A stretch of DNA of 64,000 nt from Triatoma infestans (taxonomy: Eukaryota; Arthropoda; Insecta; Hemiptera; Reduviidae), in NCBI GenBank assembly GCA_011037195.1, contig JAAEAF010001588.1, positions 62,001 through 126,000 of the forward strand, in the 5' to 3' direction. Each line of letters starts with the position of its first letter. The stretch's first letter is position 1. Below, one piece after another: positions 1 through 10,899 of the stretch. A program made the position numbers and the translations under genes. Below the pieces are notes generated by a model. That model was given only the letters and a program-made list of their open reading frames with translations, was not told the DNA's origin and did no database searches.

Positions 1-1486
1 GTAACTGTTCATCACAGGATCTGGTATTTAAACGGTATTATATTCCTGCTGCAATCTGCATTTTAGATGCAATTCCCGTTTACTGTGAACATTGCATTAG
101 TTATTTAATAGTTTCAGAATAGTTTTGCTTCATTCAATATAAAAAAGCGTAATAAATCTTACTTTCAGTTGTAGGTCTGTCTACTCATTGTACATTTATT
201 GAACTTAACTATTCATTGACTAGAGGCAAGATCTCTTTTTCTTTAAGGCCAGTCTACACCGATTGGTGGCATGACTTCTATATTAGGGTGTGCAAAAATA
301 TATAGACGGCGAACGGTGTAAAATTGGACTTGCACCCACAATTAAGGAACTGGCTCCTTTTGGGTAGATTATCCTCAAATTCGTCTGGATTTCATCTTCT
401 TTTATGAAAGCATCCTAGTTATGTAGGAAGAAAACTGCTCATCTTAATTAAAATTTTGATCATATAAATAATTGTTGATGTAAAGAAGTGAGGTGCCATC
501 GTCGAGGAGAAGAAAAAAATGCTGCAGTTGGCATCAGCACAGGTTCAGTATAGTGGAATTATACGTAATTACCGTATAATCTTAAACGCATAATGCAATG
601 TGGACTTTTACAAAATTTCAGCCAGATGAAGTATCTGTGATACTTTTCAGAAGTTCCGTTACCTATCGGTCGTTAGAAGCAACTTCTGAAACTTAAAGCT
701 AGTTGACTACAGCGTTTAACAGAATGGATTGATCATGTTATCAATATAAAATAGTTGGATCCCTCTTCCCCTCCTACTTGCATATGAATAGTTGCAGGAT
801 GGGACTTAATTTTTTCCTCCACTTACATGCCCAGGTAAACAATGATTAAAAAAGTGTTGAAAGGGAGACAATAACAATAGAGTAAAAAGAAAATTGATAA
901 ATAGATTTGAAGGGTTCGTGAGCAGCACATGAGTGTCCGAGCTCATGGGAAAAAGAAAAAAAAGGGAAAATTTCGGTTTTCCAGAACAAAATAAGATCTT
1001 TCAGGCTTTTACTTCTCCATTTTCTTGCTCCTACCCTCCTCCTACCTTGCTGCTAAAAACTACAGCCCTATTTTGTTCGGGAAAATCATTACTTTTTCTT
1101 TTATTTCCTGTCTTTGAACAGAGGCAACCATATTTCATCTGTCAAACGGACTCCATCATCACTATTTATGCAGTTTTCTACTTTCTCAGTTTCTAATCCT
1201 TCCTCCTACGAAACGTTCATAATAATTATGAATTTGGGCTGCCAACGGAGGGCAACTCCGGCCAATTCATACACCTACTTATGTGCAAGTCGGTGGACGA
1301 ACCTCGCTCTTCTATTGTTTTAAAAACTTTTTTTTTACACTGCTCCATTTCTTCCTGTGTTGGTCTAATGAATATGCCAACAACTACTCTGAAAAAGCCT
1401 ATTGCAAGATGGCCTATGCAATATCTTTTGTATCAAAGTCAAACACCACTGACGCAGTCTCAAGCCGAAGACCTCGGTTATTTATA
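1..1486. other. Intronic DNA, no gene seen
   Basis: AT-rich sequence upstream of the first recognisable exon of the ITG-like gene, presumably intron because the signal-peptide exon of that precursor is not in the window. Open frames around 930-1500 are short, show no family resemblance and have low-complexity composition. I see no RNA gene or transposon ORF. Confidence 0.5.
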
Positions 1487-1491
1487 ATATG

Positions 1492-2249
1492 TTGTGCTCC
1501 AAATCTATACTGTATGTTGGCTCCAAATCTATACTGTATGTTGGCTCCAAATCTATACTGTATGTTGGCTCCAGATCTATAGTGTATGTTGACTCCAAAT
1601 CTATACTATATGTTGGCTCCAAATCTATACTGTATGTTGTGCTCCAAATCTATTCTGTATGTTGGCTCCAAATCTATACTGTATGTTGGCTCCAAATCTA
1701 TACTGTATGTTGGCTCCAAATCTATACTGTATGTTGGCTCCAAATCTATAGTGTATGTTGGCTCCAGATCTATAGTGTATGTTGGCTCCAAATCTATACT
1801 ATATGTTGGCTCCAAATCTATACTGTATGTTGTGCTCCAAATCTATTCTGTATGTTGGCTCCAAATCTATACTGTATGTTGGCTCCAAATCTATACTGTA
1901 TGTTGGCTCCAAATCTATACTGTATGTTGGCTCCAGATCTATAGTGTATGTTGGCTCCAAATCTATACTGTATGTTGGCTCCAAATCTATACTGTATGTT
2001 GGCTCCAAATCTATACTGTATGTTGTGCTCCAAATCTATACTGTATGTTGGCTCCAAATCTATACTGTATGTTGGCTCCAAATCTATACTGTATGTTGGC
2101 TCCAAATCTATACTATATGTTGGCTCCAAATCTATACTGTATGTTGTGCTCCAAATCTATTCTGTATGTTGGCTCCAAATCTATACTGTATGTTGGCTCC
2201 AAATCTATACTGTATGTTAGCTCCAGATCTCTACTGTATGTGTGCTCAG
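1492..2249. repeat. 24-bp minisatellite with higher-order pattern
   Basis: About 31 tandem units of 24 bp (consensus TTGGCTCCAAATCTATACTG plus TATG). Units beginning TTGTGCTCC are 25 bp long and start at 1492, 1637, 1830, 2023 and 2144, so spacings are 145, 193, 193 and 121 bp, that is 6, 8, 8 and 5 units plus one base. Other variants (CCAGATCTATAGTG; TACTATATG) recur in the same relative order, which indicates an 8-unit higher-order repeat. Because 24 is divisible by 3 and the unit lacks stops, long meaningless open frames appear on both strands. Confidence 0.97.
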
Positions 2250-3152
2250 CTAGTTTTTGCTACGGTTGATGTCGAAAATATAAACTCCACTTTTTATTTG
2301 ATTACAAATACCCCAATTCGATAGGATTACTGGCTGTGTTCGACAACATGATTAATTAATTTGTCCATGACCTCGATAAAGTTTACATCAAGCATTGATG
2401 ATCATCATGACATTCATCTTACATCATGACATTCTCTTATTGCAGTTATCGCAATTTTTTAAAATTGGAATATTTTACTGAAATTTAGTTGACCTTAATT
2501 TTGAAGGTGGAGGATGAGAGCCGTACATTACGCTAATGGTAGAACTCATGGCTACGATATTATCTGCTCGGAAATAATATTTATGAATTTAAACTTAACG
2601 TCTCAGTCTTCAGATTCAGTAAATTCAAATTTTTCCCAGTGAACCTACTAGGTAAATATTATGGCGCTTCTACTAACCACTGTATTGCTAACTAGTAGGT
2701 GGAATTTATCGAATAGTTTTCTGTAATTTTACCAGATTATCTCGAAAACATCTCCAAGGAGTTTCTTTTCTTGATCGCATTAACTAATCCAATCATATAG
2801 GCCAGTCACTTCGATTTGAAATATAATTCCGTAAAAATTTATATTTAATGAGTTTCTAGCAATTGTATGAGATTGGGTTCAATTCTAAATGAAGTTTTAT
2901 TGGGTATATTGATAGTGGCGCCAGTGGTCAGCAATATAAGTTAAAAAGAATAGATCTATATATTCTAAATAGTCAACAAATATTATGCACATTTTTTTGC
3001 GCATCGATAATTTTGAACATTTTGAGCTTATTTAAAGTTTTATTCAAATCCAAATCCCGCGTTTTTCTCCTTTTCTCATTTTAATGTAAAAAAAAATTAT
3101 GTTTTAGAATATAAATATAATAATAATAATAATAATAAACTTCTGTTCACAG
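2250..3152. other. Intronic DNA before first exon
   Basis: AT-rich non-coding sequence. A short AAT microsatellite (about 3119-3137) lies just before the acceptor TTCTGTTCACAG of the exon at 3153. Nothing else recognised. Confidence 0.6.
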
Positions 3153-3279
3153 AACAATGGTGCCATGGAAACATTGCAAGAATTACAGGAGGCCGAAATG
3201 GAAGGTCCTTGCTATGGAAAACGGTGCACGGCCAATGAACACTGTTGTCCAGGTTCAGTTTGTGTTGATGTGGACGGAT
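3153..3279 (+). CDS. ITG-like: ITG-like prohormone (prohormone-3), internal exon a
   Basis: First visible coding exon of a secreted, cysteine-rich neuropeptide precursor of the insect ITG-like/prohormone-3 family. The acceptor is TTCTGTTCACAG and the donor GTAAGT. It reads in phase 0 for 42 codons plus one base. The translation has an acidic helical start (QELQEAEMEG) followed by CYGKRCTANEHCCPGSVCV, a C-x4-C-x5-CC-x4-C pattern like the first half of a colipase/dickkopf-type fold. The single leftover base joins TG of the next exon to make a Leu codon, giving DVDG-L-GSCLF. ATG codons inside the exon are not a start: the splice acceptor and the lack of a signal peptide put the true start upstream of the window. 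The family is inferred from the joined four-exon protein, which I recognise from memory of insect prohormone-3 architecture. Confidence 0.9.
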
Positions 3280-3384
3280 GTAAGTAATAATAGCATTAAC
3301 AGTTTTGAAATAAATTTAATATTCATCAACAAGTTTAGACAGAGTCCAAGTTTAATTGTCAACTTTTCTTTTTATTAGTTCCAA

Positions 3385-4362
3385 TAAAAAAAAATCTAGT
3401 GTGAAACACACTCACAATTTTCTCTTCCTCTATTTTTCAAAATTGAAATGGCAACTTTTATAGTTAGTACACCAAATTTAATGATATTTGTCGGTGTTTT
3501 TATAGAAAAAACAGCAAAAACTGTTCAGTAAAACCTCACTTCCGGTTTACTAATTTTCTTGAAATTTTGGTAATCTATTTATAACTATTTGATTTTGTCG
3601 AGATGATGGTACAATTGTATAATCAACTAAGATAGCACTTTAGAGGCAAACATAGCCCCCATTCTCCTCCAAAAGCCCCCTTAAATGTGTTTACCTGGGA
3701 AATGTTTCTAATAAAAGTTGTAGCTCTTTAAATGTGTAGTTCACTTGCTTAGTTTAAAGAAAATAGTTGAAGCCGTTTTAATAGCAGAAAACAGAATAAT
3801 ATTTTCAGATTTTCTTCAAACTCCGAATTTCAACAACGTATTCAATTCTAATTATTATTATTTAGATGATAGAATTGTGCAATAAACTGAAGTAGCACTT
3901 TAAAGGAAAACCTAACCCCACCACTCCTCCTAAACTGCCCTTAAATGAATTTTTCTGGAGAAATGTTGCAAATAAAAGTTGTAGCTGTTTGTATGTTTAG
4001 TTGATATTCCAAATTTAATGATAATCGTTGGAGCTCTTTTCGAGGAAATTGCAAAAAAGTGAAAAAACCAAGTAAAATGATACTTCCAAATAAGGAATTT
4101 TGACAAATAACTCCTGTCGGGTCCCATGGTGATACCTAAACGGTATATCAAGTTTGAACTGTCTGTGATTTTTCGTTTTTGAGCTATGCTGTTCACACGC
4201 ACACACACACACACTCATACACACCCACACCATTTTCTAAAAACCATTTTTTTTGAACCCGGGGAACCTAAAAACGGATATTTCCGGTGAAAACTCGATA
4301 TCGAAAATTTGACACGATTACAATACTTCCTCTTACTAGAAGTAAGAGAAAGTAAAAAGAGG
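3385..4362 (-). repeat. Rep-A dispersed repeat, near full length
   Basis: Copy of the dominant ~1 kb repeat of the window. I call it + when it runs from TTACTCCTAGTAAGAGGAAG to GTGTTTCACACCAGATT; this copy is reversed. It starts at AATCTAGTGTGAAACAC and ends at CTCTTACTAGAAGTAAGAG (4330-4348). In between are the family landmarks: several CTTCCGGTT blocks, a CCCCACCACTCC stretch, the GGTGATACCTAAACGG block and a CA-rich microsatellite (about 4199-4230). No coding potential. Confidence 0.9.
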
Positions 4363-5640
4363 TAGTTTTAGATAATTTAAGACTTAGTTAAGTTCAAGTA
4401 CCTACGTTGGTTATAAACAAACTTTTAAAAACATTAAAATTGAATTATTGAGTTACGCTGTTAGCTTAGATGGTTGTAATGCTTTTAAAGTAGAAACCTT
4501 AGCGAAGAATGATAAGTTATAGGTAGAGAATTTAGTTGATTACTGCAATAAGCCCCAAGAAATAAGGATTTACAGAAAGAAATGTCCGCTCTCCCTCTTA
4601 ATCCCAAAATCTCTGGAAACCATGGACATTTATGGTGTTACATAACACATGATCTGGACCTAATGAATTTTTAAAGAATCAGACTTCTACTATTTTTACA
4701 AGGGGGGGATCGTTCAATAAGGAAAGAGACAAATGATTATAGTTGACTGATTGATTGATAAAGGGAGAGGTGGGGCATAGCGAAAAAAGTTCAAAACTCA
4801 AAAAAAAAATTGAAAAATTTGCAATACTTCGTCTTAAATTAATAGTGGGAGAAAATAAATAAGAAGCTAAAGTTGAATAAAAAATAGCTTTTGCAAAATT
4901 AGGTGCATGCCATGATAATTTCGCTTGATACAGGGTTCGCTTTAAAAAGTTACAAACAAACCTTCCAGTTTGGTTAACTCAGTTCTCCAGTGATACGGAA
5001 TTAGTTTGGTCATGTAATTAAAGGAGTTTTGATTAACTGCAGAAGTTAACATGCATATTAAGTAGATACATGCGCAAGCGTAATAAATGAAATCCTTTTC
5101 TGCAACACATACATTACATATCCAGCCCCACACACACTCAGAGACACACATTTACGCTGTATCATACAAATACATAATTCAAGTTACTAATAAAGTTATC
5201 CGAATTCTAATGTATGGTGTTGTGCTTGCGTAATAATGTATAAATAGAAGAATGACGCTTAATAGCAAAATATGGAAATTAGATTTCTGATGAATTAGAT
5301 TATGCAATAACTGCATCAAATCAAAGTTATTTTATTATCAGCAAAAGCCAGGGACCTATATTTATATACATATATATACATATATACACCCGTGGTTTGC
5401 ATTTAATGTGTTATGTAATACTTTATCTTTCTGGTCAGATGAATGATTAAAAAAGTTTCAAAAACGATTATCCGAATATATATGATTAAATATAATGTTC
5501 TGTGGTTAGAATTGATGTAAAGGGAAATATTGCCAAATTGTGCACCACTAGTGACAAAGAAAAGGAAGGACGACACAATCACACTTTTATTTGAAAAATT
5601 TTCTATAAACTTGTAACTTTTTTATAAACGATCGCAGCCA
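4363..5640. other. Intronic DNA, nothing recognised
   Basis: AT-rich sequence with TATATA runs near 5360-5390 and CA-rich stretches near 5120. No coding exon, RNA gene or transposon ORF recognised. Confidence 0.5.
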
Positions 5641-5642
5641 TT

Positions 5643-5945
5643 TACCTCACGCGTTGGTCTAGTGGCTAGCGCACCCGCCTTTGGTGCGAGAATTCATGGT
5701 TAGATACCGTGAGGGCAAAGTCGGTGTTGACCCAGCGGTGAGCAGCGTGAGAAAAAGTGGGAAGCTACAGTTGGTAGTGCACCTAGATAGCGAAGGCCGG
5801 AACTAAACGGCGAGGCGGTGTGCTTACCACATGCCTCCCCAATAAAAATCGCCGACTGGCCATCCTTAGGCAGTTGGTCCATGGGCAGTTTCGCCTGTTT
5901 TTTTTCTTTGTCAAAGCCATTAACTACACAGATGACAGACCGCAT
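5643..5945 (+). mobile_element. tRNA-derived SINE (tRNA-Pro-like head)
   Basis: The first ~70 bases look like a decayed tRNA: A-box-like TTGGTCTAGTGGCTAGCG, an anticodon-arm-like CGCCTTTGGTGCGAG, and a degenerate B box GGTTAGATACC, with CTCACG (5646) able to pair with CGTGAG (about 5708). The head most resembles tRNA-Pro. A GC-richer body follows to about 5890 and a T-rich run near 5896-5906. It is not a functional tRNA because the T-loop and anticodon loop are altered. No second copy of this family was noticed here. Confidence 0.6.
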
Positions 5946-6160
5946 GACAGTGCTACCATATAGTCACAGAAATATTGTGTAATTGTGCAATTTAAAGATA
6001 ATCCTAACTTCTCAATCGCCAATCAAAACCCACTTAAAATCTTTTTTTTTTTGGAAAAGAGTTTCAAATGAAACTAATAGGTTTATATTTGGTTTTCAAT
6101 TTTAAAGAAAATCTGGTATTTTATTGGTATTAGCTTGCAGATTTCTGTTATTCCGGACCT

Positions 6161-6185
6161 GTTTCGGATTTTTATCCATCATCAG
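6161..6185 (-). ncRNA. Minimal hammerhead-ribozyme-like motif
   Basis: On the minus strand the core reads CTGATGA, then a hairpin GGAT/ATCC, then GAAAC AG GTC (6156-6185 including the GTC). This is the conserved C3-A9 and G12-A14 hammerhead core with a two-base-pair helix III (AC/GT) and a GTC cleavage triplet. One unpaired T precedes helix II. Helix I pairing is weak in this copy. Assignment is by motif only. Confidence 0.55.
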
Positions 6186-6278
6186 AATAAATTTATCAAG
6201 TTCTTGTAGATACTCTATTTCAACGTAATGTTTCTGTTACACAATACATTTTCAAATACACGAACTGATAAATTTACT

Positions 6279-6302
6279 CTGAAGATGGATCCGAAACGGG
6301 TC
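6279..6302 (+). ncRNA. Minimal hammerhead-ribozyme-like motif
   Basis: CTGAAGATGGATCCGAAAC followed by GGGTC. The core CTGANGA and GAAA are intact; helix II is reduced to the palindrome GGATCC, and helix III is AC/GT with loop GG. Helix I is poorly supported. It is the inverted partner of the motif at 6161-6185. Confidence 0.5.
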
Positions 6303-6428
6303 AATAATAAGAAAAGTATGACGAAACGAAGGATAAAATACCAGATAATTTCTTTTAGGATTCCGCGGCCATTTTCATGATAAACACGAGTTTCCGGGTA
6401 AGACCGCGTCAGTGGTTAGCTAAAAACC

Positions 6429-6462
6429 GACGTTTCGCCCATGTTGCAATGAGCCTCTTCAG
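6429..6462 (-). ncRNA. Minimal hammerhead-ribozyme-like motif
   Basis: Minus strand: CTGAAGA, one G, helix II GCTCAT/ATGGGC (one G-U wobble) closed by a TGCAAC loop, then GAAACGTC. Helix I can form four pairs, GACC before the core with GGTT after the GTC. Helix III is only AC/GT with no loop, the arrangement expected to work as a dimer. Confidence 0.6.
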
Positions 6463-6541
6463 GGTCGTTTACACCTCGAAAGTTTCAGGGACGTTTACAC
6501 GTGGAAAGAGTGCCTTATTGGCTTTCGAGGTGTAAACGACC

Positions 6542-6575
6542 CTGAAGACGCTCATTGGAACATAGGCGAAAAGTC
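6542..6575 (+). ncRNA. Minimal hammerhead-ribozyme-like motif (decayed)
   Basis: CTGAAGA, then a CGCTCATTGG...CATAGGC arm, then GAAAAGTC. The core is kept but GAAAC has become GAAAA, and helix II is less perfect than in its inverted partner at 6429-6462. Helix I pairing GACC/GGTT is retained. Confidence 0.5.
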
Positions 6576-6724
6576 GGTTTTTAGCGAACCACTGGCGCGG
6601 TCTCAATCCGGAAAGTGTTTTCCAAAATACCAAATGCACCAATGCACACAATGTTGGACCAATCCACACATTCATTTAAAAAAAAAATCATTGGAGCAAT
6701 CGTTGGAGCAGATAATTCCAAAAA

Positions 6725-6931
6725 CTCAGAAACCTAATCTGTAAAGAAACACTTCCGGTTAATCTACTTTCTTCAGCTTTAGAATACTAGCATTGCAACT
6801 TAATATTTATATAAGTGATATAACCATACAATAAACTGAAGTAAAAGTAATACAGAGGAGTATGTTCTCTGTTCCCTAGAAAATCCCTAGAAAAAATCAA
6901 TTTTCCTGGGAAAATGTTTCATATAGATATT

Positions 6932-6987
<56 letters not shown>

Positions 6988-7260
6988 GTATTCAGAGTTT
7001 AAAGAAAAATAATTGCAGCTGTTTTCGAGAAAATCGCGAAAAACTACAAAAAAAAAATTCAGTAAAGTCACTGGCAGTTCCGGTTGTTAGATTTAGATCA
7101 ATCCCTTATTGTGTCAGGTGCAGTGATGGGGAACCTAAACGAAATATCAAATTTTGAGTTCCCTGCGATTTATCGTTGTTGCTAATAATTCGTTCACATA
7201 AACACACACACAAATACAGACTGATTTGCAAAAAAAGAAAAAACCTTTTTTTTTTTAATT
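6725..7260 (-). repeat. Rep-A partial copy with GT microsatellite
   Basis: Diverged reverse-oriented Rep-A: CTTCCGGTTAATC, CCTGGGAAAATGTTTCATA, GTTTTCGAGAAAATCGC and GGGGAACCTAAACGAAATATC are in the family order. A (GT)n run of about 49 bases (6934-6982) sits at an unusual internal place. Confidence 0.75.
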
Positions 7261-8091
7261 TGATACGAAAGCAATAATTGTTCTAAAATCAGTACAAGAT
7301 GAATCTACAATGTTTGTGGTTGTAAAACTATAATGATGTGTTTCCGGTTGATGTTTGTACCCAAATGAGAAATCAAGTTTAAATTCATCCTGCGATTTAT
7401 TTATTTATTTTGTGCAGTTACAACAACTGCAAGCTTGAGGAAAATTTTGTTAAAGAAATTTATAATAATTGCAACGAGGGGAAAGTAGTTTGAGATTTTC
7501 CCCGCGGAAAATTTCTTTGTCTACGGCTATTTCTGAACCTAGTGAAAATTTATCAAGAAATAAACTTCAGAGTTGTTTCTTGGACTAACTGAAGAAAAGT
7601 TTTTAATAGTTAATTATAAACATTTCTAATTATTCACTATTTTCAGCCATGATGTTATTTCAGACAGAATGACGTCACATCAATTTCAGCTACTATTACA
7701 AATGGTAGAAATTTATTGTGTATTCACATAATCTCATTAAAACAATGAAAAATTTAACCAGATTTAGGTATTATAATTGGAAAAGTTCATTTAGTTTTCA
7801 CAGAATAATGTATAACCAACCATAATTTGCTATTAAACAAGCCACACCCACATAAACAAACAACTCCAAAACTTTCCCATTATCATACATTAAAGGAAAC
7901 ACTACAATTGCCACCAGCTAGAATATTGTATAATCTACTCAGTGCTAAACAACACATTTAACGTCTTAAATCTCATTAAAGTTGTATTTCAATTATTTTC
8001 TTTAAACCATTAATTTATTATTTTATGGATAATTATTGTCACGTTTAATAATTATCCATTAATTTGTATTGTGTTTATTACATCTTTTTAC
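7261..8091. other. Intronic DNA, nothing recognised
   Basis: AT-rich sequence with possible very old Rep-A scraps near 7330-7420. No gene, RNA or transposon ORF recognised. Confidence 0.5.
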
Positions 8092-9090
8092 TTTCCGTTA
8101 CTCCTAGAAAGAGGAAGTATTGTAATCGTGGGAAATTTTCGATATTCAATTTTCACCGTAAATATCCGTTTTGAGGACTAAAGTCGATTTTAGAATATGG
8201 AGTGTGCGTGTGCGTGTGTGTGTCTGTCTGTCAGTATGAGAACAGCATAGCTCAAAAACGCAAAACGATCAAACTTGATATTCTGTTTTAAGTATCACCA
8301 TAGAATCCGACAGTACGTTATCTGTCAAAATTCTTCAACCGGAAATACCACTTTACAGACTGTTTTTTTTTTCACTTTTTTGCAATATCCTCGAAAATAG
8401 CTCCAACGATTATCTTTAAATTTGGAATATCAACTAAACATACAAACAGCTACAACTTTTATTTGTAACATTTCTCCGGGAAAATGCATTTAAGGGTATT
8501 TTTGGAGGATGTGGGGTTAGGTTTCCTCCAAAACGCTATTTCAGTTTACTACACATTTCTATCATCTAAATAATATTAATTAGGATTAAATATGTTGTTG
8601 AAATTTCGAGTTTGAAAATCAGATGACCGGAAGTGCGTTTTTACTGAAAAGTATTTTTCAGTTTCCTGCTATTTTTCTAAAACTGTTCCAACGATTTTCT
8701 TCAAACTAAGTATGTGAATCACATCTAAAGAGCTACAACTTTTATTTTAAACGTTTCTCCGGGTAAACTCATTTAAGGGGCTTTTGGGGTAGGGATAAAG
8801 TTATGTTTTCCTTTAAAGTGCTATCTTAGTTGATTATACAATTCTATCATCTAGACAAAATTAATTAGAAATAAATTAATTGCCAACATTATTCCGAGTT
8901 TCAAGAAAATTAGTAAAGCGGAAGTGCATTTTTACTGAACAGTTTTTTTCAGTTGCCGCGATGTTCTCCTTAAAAACCTCGACGAATTTCATTAAATTTG
9001 GTATACTAACTATAAAATTTGTCAATTACAATTTTGAAAACTGCGTAAGAGAGAGTTGTGTGAGTGTTTGACACCAGATTTTTTTTTTCA
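8092..9090 (+). repeat. Rep-A dispersed repeat, near full length
   Basis: Forward copy: starts TTACTCCTAGAAAGAGGAAG with ATTGTAATCGTG, includes the GTGTGCGTGTG microsatellite, the AAAACGATCAAACTTGATATTC block, three CCGGAA blocks and the GGAGGATGTGGGGTTAGG stretch, and ends GTGAGTGTTTGACACCAGATTTTTT. Open frames in it are incidental. Confidence 0.9.
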
Positions 9091-9104
9091 TGTTACACTT
9101 ATTT

Positions 9105-9735
9105 CTTTCTTTTGCTGCTGTAGAAGGAGGGGTGGTGACCTGTCAAAATTTTCGAAATTGAGTTTTATTGGATATACAAGTTTTGAGATTTAAAATGTTT
9201 TCAGCGAATGTCTATATTATATTATACTCGTATATTCATTTTGGGTGTGCAACAAAATATCTCAAAAATGAAAAATAGGAACTCAAACCAACCATTTTTA
9301 CCTAGGGAAGGTTACGTAGTGGTTAGCATACTGGACTCCCACGCGGAAGTCTCGGGTTCGAGTCCAGCTATGCTGCCCTTAGATTTTCTCTTCCTAGGAG
9401 CCTCTACAGCTCACTGTACGGTGATGGACAGTATTATTGGTAACGAGAGAACACTGTCCGTAGGCCGGCAGAGCGCTGAGAAGGCTCCGAGCGCCAATGA
9501 TCATAGATATTGACGCGCCTTAAATTAAAAAACAAACATTTTTACTTATCGCTACGCATCCGACATAAAGGTTTTTTTTTGGTCAAATTACTAGAAATGT
9601 AACTTTAGTGAATTGTTCGTTTCAGTTTTTCGAAAAATGGCTTCAAAGTTTTGTTCAGTCTTCGCGTAAAAAAAATCTATCTACGATTTGAAACACTCAC
9701 AGGACTTTCCCTTACTGCTCTGATAATACAATGAA
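9105..9735 (+). repeat. Rep-A degenerate copy split by a SINE
   Basis: The left part (9105-9300) carries TTCGAAATTGAGTTT and ATCTCAAAAATGAAAAAT; the right part (9533-9735) carries TTTTTCGAAAAATGGCTTC and ends GAAACACTCACAGGACTTTCCC. Both belong to one forward, internally deleted Rep-A copy separated by the SINE at 9303-9532. Confidence 0.65.
9303..9532 (+). mobile_element. tRNA-derived SINE, family S1
   Basis: tRNA-like head with A box TAGTGGTTAGCATAC and a perfect B box GGTTCGAGTCC (9355-9365), then a body containing TCTTCCTAGGAGCCTCTACAG and a tail ending GATATTGACGCGCCTTAAAT before an A-rich end. The same family occurs at 13607-13678, 14155-14232, 32038-32252 and 52915-53150. It is a tRNA pseudogene-headed SINE, not a tRNA: the anticodon and acceptor stems do not fold properly. 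Confidence 0.8.
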
Positions 9736-10110
9736 TATATGTAACATGACGAATTTTCTGTATTTGTCATGACATAACTGTAAAAGTAGTTGAGGGGGTG
9801 AGGGAGAGGGTACAAATACCAAACCACCAAGGCAGCTGATAGTAGACCGAATGTCTATATAGAAAATCAGTTGTCCTAATGCAAGGAAATGATGTGCATA
9901 TTGATTATCTGAACTGAAAATGTAAGTATCAAAAATATCGTAATTATAGTACAAATAGATTATGTAAGGGCGTTTGATAACATGTGACATTTCAACTGTT
10001 ATTCTCGATAAAATATAAGAACGTTGAGCGGCTCTTACTTTCGTGAATGATTAGTACCATTCGTCCATACATTTAAAACTGGCATCATTACATCACAGTT
10101 ACTCGAAATC

Positions 10111-10577
10111 CTAGCTAAACTCACGGATCATAAGATGATGATGAATCAGCTGGCTTTTTGTGTGTGGTTGGTCTACCTTTTCTTTTGGCAAATTGCTATA
10201 CATAATGACAGAATGAAATTTATGGCATCTGTTACATTTAGGTCTGTTCTTACACCTCTTTGCACTATGACCCCTTTGCAGACAACAGAAACCCACTTTC
10301 TTAATAGAGTCTTGAGGTTTGTGACTACAATAACAAAAAATACAGCTATTATTCTTATTACTTACGGCTGTCTTATGCAGATCACTAGCAGTAGGAACAT
10401 TATTAGCAAATGGAGATGTTTTACTTTCGAACTTATTGCGGACTGACCTTTCATTATTTGCTGGTTCAAACCGAAAACTGCTCTTGCGAATGCTACATTT
10501 TGTTCTTCTTCTACTTCAGCCTCCTTCAAAAACTGCATAAACGTGTCTAGAAGATCTTTGTAAGAAACATTATACAC
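10111..10577 (-). pseudogene. Retrotransposon gag zinc-knuckle fragment (BEL/Pao-like)
   Basis: Two overlapping minus-strand frames together give an acidic helical part (YKDLLDTFMQFLKEAEVEEE) followed by two cysteine knuckles, CIFCYCSHKPQD-like and CCLQRGHSAKRCKNRPKC, with CNRCHKFH after. This C-x2-C...H...C arrangement is typical of BEL/Pao gag C-termini. The frame is interrupted between 10296 and 10362, and no protease or reverse transcriptase follows, so it is a dead fragment inside intron a. Nucleic-acid binding is the family function; the clade is inferred. Confidence 0.65.
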
Positions 10578-10899
10578 ATTAGTCTGCCTTAATGAAGTAG
10601 TAGTTCTTATATATTGTTATGGCTAGTATAGCGAAAACTGAAGTCAAAAAAAAAAGTAGTTCTTTCCCAAATGTTCACTGTCTCTGGTAAGCAAGATGAT
10701 ATTAAAGGGAATAAAGTAGGAGTGCAGTTCTCAGAGTAACACCTAGATGTGAGACTGCAATTTATAATAAAGAGCTGATAGAGCCAATTTATGACTGGAA
10801 CTAGTATTTTGCATTATGATTTTCAAAAGCTCGCGGATATACTATTTGGTTAGTAAATCGGCTCTACCGAAAAAATGTTTTAAAGCCTTAACTTCCTGG

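Larger units (their letters stand above)
6156..6302. mobile_element. Foldback element with two inverted hammerhead-like cores (small)
   Basis: Inverted arms: 6156-6203 (GACCTGTTTCGGAT...ATCAAGTTC) matches the reverse complement of 6262-6302 with small gaps, around a ~58-base centre. Each arm carries a hammerhead-like core, one on each strand. There is no ORF. It may be a miniature non-autonomous element. Confidence 0.7.
6402..6603. mobile_element. Foldback element with two inverted hammerhead-like cores (large arms)
   Basis: Arms of about 81 bp (6402-6482 and 6522-6603) are nearly perfect inverted repeats, from GAGACCGC/AGACCGC at the outside to CCTCGAAAG at the inside, separated by ~39 bp. 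No ORF. The outer GAGACCGC and the GACGTTTCGCCCAT block are shared with the element at 49932-50143, so the two belong to one family. Confidence 0.8.

Noticed and set aside
1492..2249. CRISPR-like array
   Set aside because: Contiguous tandem units without unique spacers, in a eukaryotic genome.
1489..2324. Long repetitive open frames on both strands (IYTVCWLQ- and YSIDLEPT-type octapeptides)
   Set aside because: They are forced by a stop-free 24-bp repeat; three frames and both strands are open, and the frame rotates at each 25-bp unit.
5646..5715. tRNA-Pro gene candidate
   Set aside because: A box and a short acceptor-like stem are present, but the T arm and anticodon loop are altered and a SINE body follows.
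9318..9375. tRNA gene candidate
   Set aside because: Perfect B box but the acceptor and anticodon stems do not fold; it is the head of a SINE found several times.
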